DNA of 64,000 nucleotides from a virus. The notes below the pieces were generated by a model. The model was not told the DNA's origin. It ran no database searches and saw nothing but the letters and a program-made list of their open reading frames with translations. Positions 59,592-64,000 of this stretch are shown in pieces (position 1 is the first letter of the stretch; each line of letters starts with the position of its first letter). The DNA lies in the IMG/VR virus record IMGVR_UViG_3300037089_000656, positions 1 through 64,000 of that record; one strand, 5' to 3'. The position numbers were made by a program, and so were the translations under genes.

Positions 59592-62500
59592 ATGGCAAGA
59601 ATTATAAATGGAACACTTTTTGTTAGCTCGTTTACTCCCACTGGGAATCCAGGGGAGTATACTTTTACTAATGCTGTGTTCGATAATCAGGCCGATGCTA
59701 CAGGTAATGGCTCATTAGATATACAAATCGGTTTTATCGTCGTTGTTGCTTCTGTTGATCCTAATACTTTTAATCCTGTTCCAGGAGTTGCTCATAGATA
59801 TAAGATAACTTCTATCGTTCCTGGATCGAATACGGACGGGGTCCATATTTCGGCAACAATGCTTTGGGATGAAGATGTTCCTGAAGACGATTTCCCGATG
59901 AATGGCTCTTATGCGTTATTAACTGAAGATACAATTAATAGAAAATACAGTTTACCTCCCTCAGATTTGGTTTATGCAAATCTTCCAGGTGGTATTGTCG
60001 AAGCTGCTTATAATGCAGATATTCGCCATATAACAGATAAAATAGGAGTTACAGGTGTTCAAGGAATTACAGGGCCCCAAGGTCGAACGGGTCTTCAAGG
60101 AGTCACCGGAGTTGCAGGGGGTGGCACAGGTGTTCAGGGAGTTACCGGAGTCGCGGGTGGTGGCACAGGTGTTCAAGGAGTTACAGGGCCCCAGGGTAGA
60201 ACTGGAGTTCAAGGAATCCAAGGAGTTACCGGAGTACAAGGTTCTACCGGAATACAGGGCCAGACGGGTATTCAAGGAGTCACAGGTATACAGGGTCAAA
60301 CTGGCGTAAATATAGCAACTTTTACGATACAGTCTGGTGCTGATACCTGGCTGCATGAGGATTCTTCTAGTACAAATTACGGTTCAGATCCCCTTATGTG
60401 GTATGGGTCTGAATTAACGGATGCAAAAAGATCTTTAATAAAATGGAATCTAAATACAATTGCCCCATACTCGGCTATTGTTGATGCCTCAATAATATTT
60501 TATCAAGGGACTTCTCAGAGTGCTGATGTTGATAGTCTTTTTAGAGTTACAAAAACATGGGTTGAAACAACAGCAACTTGGGTTAGATCCGATTCTTCTA
60601 ATTTATGGTTTACTCCTGGTGGTGATTTTGACACTACCATGCTGGCCTCTTTTGTTGGCAGTGTAGGCCAAAAGATAGTTCCTTTAAATCTTGACGGCAT
60701 AACGGTATTACAAAACATTATTAATGGGACTTATCCAAATAACGGCTTTATAATAGATGCTACTGGCAGTAATAATTCTGATTATTCGTTGTATACTTTC
60801 CAAAATTCAGATACCACAAATCGACCTCGTTTAAGCATTCGTTATTTCCCAGCTGGAGCTCCTGGAACTACAGGAGTTCAAGGTCAGACAGGTCTTCAGG
60901 GGTATACGGGTGCAGGTATTCAGGGCCCAACTGGAGTTCAGGGAACAACTGGACCATTAGGTGGCCCTCCAGGATCTACTGGTGTACAAGGAATAACAGG
61001 AACATCTGGTGGCCCAACTGGAGTTCAGGGAGAAACAGGACTTCAGGGTCTTACTGGACCCTTTGGTGGGCCTCAAGGAGACACAGGTTTACAAGGTCCA
61101 ACAGGAATAATCGGAATACAGGGAGTAACAGGAGCTGATGGTGAAGAAGGTCCTCAAGGAATACAAGGATTAACTGGTGTACTTGGATTAACTGGAGATC
61201 AGGGTACTACAGGAGTTCAAGGTTCGATAGGACCACAGGGTCCTACGGGAGACACAGGTCAGACAGGTATACAAGGAACTACTGGAGTTGAAGGTGTAAC
61301 CGGACTTCAAGGACCGACAGGTGTACAGGGAAATACTGGAGTTCAAGGAAATACTGGATTACAGGGTCCAACAGGAGTTCAAGGAAGAACTGGAGTTCAA
61401 GGATTAACTGGAGTCCAAGGAAATACCGGATTACAAGGTCCCACGGGTTTGATGGGTCCAACAGGAGTTCAGGGGCTTACTGGTGTTCAAGGACGTACAG
61501 GAGTCCAAGGTCAAACTGGATTACAGGGACCAACAGGAGTCCAAGGTCAGACGGGTCTTCAAGGTTATACTGGAGTTCGTGGAGTTGTTGGCTATAACAT
61601 AGGAGCCGCTTATTATCCGCATGATTCTACTGATGTAGATTCGACTGCTTTTTACCAACTACGTAGAACACCTAGTCCCGATCCTGAGGATATTGAATCT
61701 GTTAGTATTACAGCTGGTTCTGGTCAAACACTTTTTAATAGCCAAGCCTATATTAGTCTTTCTAATGACCCTGGAACAGTCATATGGTCTGGAGGAAATT
61801 GGAATTTTTATACCTATGCTTCAGTTGATGATAATTCAGAATATAATGAGGTTTTAATTAAGGTTTTTCGAAGAACTTTTGATGGAACAAGTAATCTTCT
61901 TTTTACTGTAACTACGGGAAATATAACCAGCCTTAATCAGCCCGATCTTTATGTTACCTATATATCAGAACCTGATTTTTCGGGTGCCGTTGATGATAGA
62001 CTTGTAGTTAATTATTACGCTTCGACTCAGTCTCTTTCCCCTGTTACTATATCAATGTTTATTGATGGTACAGATCATGCTTCTCATTTAATGTCTCCTC
62101 TTTCTGTTGCCAGCTTACAAGGGTCAACGGGATTGCAAGGCCCTACAGGGGTTCAAGGAATACAAGGTAATGTAGGTCCAGCTGGAAGTCAGGGAAATAC
62201 AGGTCTTCAAGGTGGAACGGGTCTTCAAGGTCCAACTGGCGTTCAAGGAGTTCAGGGAAATACTGGAGTTCAAGGAAACACAGGGCTGCAGGGATCAACA
62301 GGAGTTATTGGAGTTCAAGGATTAACGGGTGTGCAGGGTAACACTGGAGTACAAGGTCAGACAGGCCTTAGAGGAATTACCGGGGTACAAGGTGTTCAAG
62401 GAAATACTGGAGTCCAAGGTAATACTGGTGTTCAAGGTAACACAGGTCTTCAGGGACCAACTGGCGTTCAAGGAATTCAAGGTAATACCGGAGTTGAAGG

Positions 62501-64000
62501 ACATACAGGATTACAGGGAATCACGGGAGTCCAAGGTCAGACTGGAATTCAAGGGGTCACTGGTGTCCAAGGAAATACAGGTTTACAAGGTCCAACAGGA
62601 GTTCAGGGCCGTACTGGGACTCAGGGAATTCAAGGAGTCACTGGTGTCCAAGGAAATACAGGTTTACAGGGTCCGACAGGAGTTCAAGGCCAGACCGGTT
62701 CTCAAGGTTTAACTGGAGTTCAGGGTCAGACCGGTCTTCAAGGAGCAACTGGAGTTGCTGGTTTCACAGGTCTACAAGGTCCAACTGGAGTTCAGGGTCA
62801 GACTGGCATTCAAGGATTAACTGGAACTCAAGGAAACACTGGAGTCGGAGCGACAGGCTATACTGGATTACAAGGTATTACTGGAGTCGATGGCACGACA
62901 GGAGTACAAGGATCAACAGGAGTTGCGGGCTCTACTGGTCTACAGGGACCTACAGGAGTTGCGGGCTCTACAGGGCTGCAGGGTTATACTGGAGTTCAAG
63001 GATCTATAGGATCTCAAGGAAATACAGGATTGCGAGGCTTTACCGGAGTTCGTGGAGATACCGGGGTCCAAGGTCAAACAGGTGTCCAAGGTCAAACAGG
63101 TGTCCAAGGTCAAACTGGATTGCAAGGACCAACAGGAGTTCAGGGATTAACTGGGGTACAGGGTCAGACTGGAGTCCAAGGAAATACAGGAGTTCAAGGA
63201 TCAACTGGATTACAGGGTCCAACAGGTGTTCAAGGAAATACAGGAGTACAGGGGAATACTGGAGTTCAAGGATCGACTGGTCTACAAGGACCAACAGGAG
63301 TCCAGGGTCAAACCGGTCTACAGGGTCCAACAGGAGTTCAAGGACAAACGGGACTTCAGGGAAATACAGGAGTTCAGGGGAACACAGGAGTCCAGGGTCA
63401 AACCGGTCTACAGGGTCCAACAGGAGTTCAAGGACAGACTGGATTGCAAGGTCCCACGGGTGTTCAAGGTGTGACAGGAGTCCAGGGTCAGACTGGACTA
63501 CAAGGTCTCACGGGAGTCCAAGGTCAGACCGGTCTTCAAGGACCAACAGGAGTCCAGGGTCAGACCGGACTGCAAGGACCAACAGGAGTTCAAGGAATTC
63601 AGGGGAATACAGGGGTCCAGGGTCAAACAGGATTACAAGGACCAACAGGAGTCCAGGGTATTCAAGGTAACACTGGAGTCCAGGGAAATACAGGCGTACA
63701 AGGCCAGACAGGATTGCAAGGTCCAACTGGAGTCCAAGGTGTTCAAGGAAATACTGGAGTCCAAGGCCAAACAGGATTACAAGGAGCTACCGGAGTTCAG
63801 GGTCAAACAGGCCTGCAAGGCCCAACAGGAGTACAAGGTCAGACTGGGGTACAAGGTACAACGGGAGTCCAAGGCCAAACGGGTCTACAGGGACCCACAG
63901 GGGTTCAGGGCCAAACGGGTCTTCAGGGTTCAATTGGGGTGCAGGGCCAAACAGGTCTTCAGGGTCCGACTGGAGTCCAAGGTGTTCAAGGCCAAACAGG
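59592..64000 (+). CDS. giant collagen-like fibre protein, 3' partial
   Basis: This ORF is open from ATG 59592 to the end of the window (about 1470 codons) and continues beyond it. Residues 1-150 form an N-terminal domain (MARIINGTLFVSSFTPTGNPG...). A short collagen-like tract (~152-238) leads to a DNRLRE/CBM96-like domain at ~238-420: ADTWLHEDSSSTNYGSDPLM, KRSLIKWNL, TWVETTATWV, RPRLSIRYF. A second tract (421-666) is followed by a globular domain (~667-840: YYPHDSTDVDSTAFYQLRRT...) that is homologous to one in the protein at 36446. A long third tract runs from ~843 to the window end. No C-terminal tip is visible. Confidence 0.85.
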   Translation, partial: MARIINGTLFVSSFTPTGNPGEYTFTNAVFDNQADATGNGSLDIQIGFIVVVASVDPNTFNPVPGVAHRYKITSIVPGSNTDGVHISATMLWDEDVPEDDFPMNGSYALLTEDTINRKYSLPPSDLVYANLPGGIVEAAYNADIRHITDKIGVTGVQGITGPQGRTGLQGVTGVAGGGTGVQGVTGVAGGGTGVQGVTGPQGRTGVQGIQGVTGVQGSTGIQGQTGIQGVTGIQGQTGVNIATFTIQSGADTWLHEDSSSTNYGSDPLMWYGSELTDAKRSLIKWNLNTIAPYSAIVDASIIFYQGTSQSADVDSLFRVTKTWVETTATWVRSDSSNLWFTPGGDFDTTMLASFVGSVGQKIVPLNLDGITVLQNIINGTYPNNGFIIDATGSNNSDYSLYTFQNSDTTNRPRLSIRYFPAGAPGTTGVQGQTGLQGYTGAGIQGPTGVQGTTGPLGGPPGSTGVQGITGTSGGPTGVQGETGLQGLTGPFGGPQGDTGLQGPTGIIGIQGVTGADGEEGPQGIQGLTGVLGLTGDQGTTGVQGSIGPQGPTGDTGQTGIQGTTGVEGVTGLQGPTGVQGNTGVQGNTGLQGPTGVQGRTGVQGLTGVQGNTGLQGPTGLMGPTGVQGLTGVQGRTGVQGQTGLQGPTGVQGQTGLQGYTGVRGVVGYNIGAAYYPHDSTDVDSTAFYQLRRTPSPDPEDIESVSITAGSGQTLFNSQAYISLSNDPGTVIWSGGNWNFYTYASVDDNSEYNEVLIKVFRRTFDGTSNLLFTVTTGNITSLNQPDLYVTYISEPDFSGAVDDRLVVNYYASTQSLSPVTISMFIDGTDHASHLMSPLSVASLQGSTGLQGPTGVQGIQGNVGPAGSQGNTGLQGGTGLQGPTGVQGVQGNTGVQGNTGLQGSTGVIGVQGLTGVQGNTGVQGQTGLRGITGVQGVQGNTGVQGNTGVQGNTGLQGPTGVQGIQGNTGVEGHTGLQGITGVQGQTGIQGVTGVQGNTGLQGPTGVQGRTGTQGIQGVTGVQGNTGLQGPTGVQGQTGSQGLTGVQGQTGLQGATGVAGFTGLQGPTGVQGQTGIQGLTGTQGNTGVGATGYTGLQGITGVDGTTGVQGSTGVAGSTGLQGPTGVAGSTGLQGYTGVQGSIGSQGNTGLRGFTGVRGDTGVQGQTGVQGQTGVQGQTGLQGPTGVQGLTGVQGQTGVQGNTGVQGSTGLQGPTGVQGNTGVQGNTGVQGSTGLQGPTGVQGQTGLQGPTGVQGQTGLQGNTGVQGNTGVQGQTGLQGPTGVQGQTGLQGPTGVQGVTGVQGQTGLQGLTGVQGQTGLQGPTGVQGQTGLQGPTGVQGIQGNTGVQGQTGLQGPTGVQGIQGNTGVQGNTGVQGQTGLQGPTGVQGVQGNTGVQGQTGLQGATGVQGQTGLQGPTGVQGQTGVQGTTGVQGQTGLQGPTGVQGQTGLQGSIGVQGQTGLQGPTGVQGVQGQT
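60045..60302 (+). repeat. collagen-like triplet repeat tract 5
   Basis: About 86 codons of G-x-y triplets with repeated GVAGGGTGVQGVTG units. It separates the N-terminal domain from the DNRLRE-like domain. Confidence 0.85.
60855..61589 (+). repeat. collagen-like triplet repeat tract 6
   Basis: About 245 codons of G-x-y triplets between the DNRLRE-like domain and the inserted globular domain. It begins irregularly (GPLGGPPGSTG) and becomes regular GVQG-x-TG towards the end. Confidence 0.88.
62118..64000 (+). repeat. collagen-like triplet repeat tract 7, continuing past the window
   Basis: At least 627 codons of near-perfect GVQG-x-TG-LQG-PTG repeats with 18-, 27- and 36-base direct repeats at the DNA level. 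It is the longest tract in the window and has no interruption to base 64000. Confidence 0.9.

Noticed and set aside
62329-62712. 127-aa ORF and similar antisense ORFs (60055-60309, 63040-63420, 63508-63726) in the last fibre
   Set aside because: All are out-of-frame or antisense readings of the collagen-like repeats.
62118-64000. Regular short direct repeats resembling a CRISPR array
   Set aside because: Units are multiples of three, in frame, with Gly at every third codon and no unique spacers. They are coding collagen-like repeats.

Overview
The window is part of the genome of a large tailed dsDNA bacteriophage (Caudoviricetes). The main evidence is a large terminase subunit (29008-30915), an HK97-fold major capsid protein locus (20709-21896) and more than 30 kb of giant modular fibre or receptor-binding genes (30998-64000), together with a phage-encoded replication and recombination set. 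The DNA is AT-rich, gene-dense and mostly on the + strand, and the standard genetic code fits throughout. I found no tRNA, rRNA, CRISPR array, insertion sequence, integrase or attachment site. The host cannot be named from this sequence.

Layout. (1) 1-20 kb, DNA metabolism: RecA (5' partial), a Rad50/SbcC-like ATPase encoded as two separate half-proteins (812-1993 and 6214-6822), SbcD/Mre11-like nuclease, a Cas4/RecB-type nuclease with a probable Fe-S cluster, beta-type sliding clamp, NYN-domain protein, HU-like protein, a nucleoside 2-deoxyribosyltransferase-like enzyme, DnaJ, a GT9 glycosyltransferase, a TOPRIM primase, a DUF932-like protein, a GIY-YIG-like protein, the DnaX clamp-loader subunit (apparently starting at ACG), a NusG-like protein and a 5'-3' exonuclease. 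Small Cys-rich and unknown proteins lie between them. (2) 20-31 kb, head and packaging: a sigma region 4-like HTH protein, a truncated paralogue of the capsid N-arm, a major capsid protein split at a TAATG junction, a four-gene minus-strand cassette (membrane protein, vWA protein, 411-aa protein, zinc-ribbon protein), five probable late genes and TerL. (3) 31-43 kb: two fibre proteins of 1810 and 2229 aa, with a YCF48-like propeller, repeated adhesion modules and collagen-like G-x-y tracts. (4) 43-49 kb: two small GT-A glycosyltransferases, an unknown gene, a reverse-strand UvrD helicase and a three-module GT2-TPR-GT9 protein. (5) 49-64 kb: two beta-propeller proteins, a beta-helix protein with a signal peptide, a further adhesin and two more collagen-like fibres, the last running off the window.

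How the genes fit together: RecA, split Rad50/Mre11, the nucleases, UvrD, clamp, DnaX, primase and 5'-3' exonuclease make a largely phage-owned replication-recombination machine, although no replicative polymerase or helicase is in the window. NusG-like and sigma-like proteins suggest control of transcription. The Thr-rich collagen-like fibres beside several glycosyltransferases suggest, as inference only, glycosylated fibres. The most unusual points are the split Rad50, the ACG start of dnaX, the capsid locus, the minus-strand vWA cassette inside the late region, and a short N-terminal motif (RYxIxLGK) shared by three ORFs.
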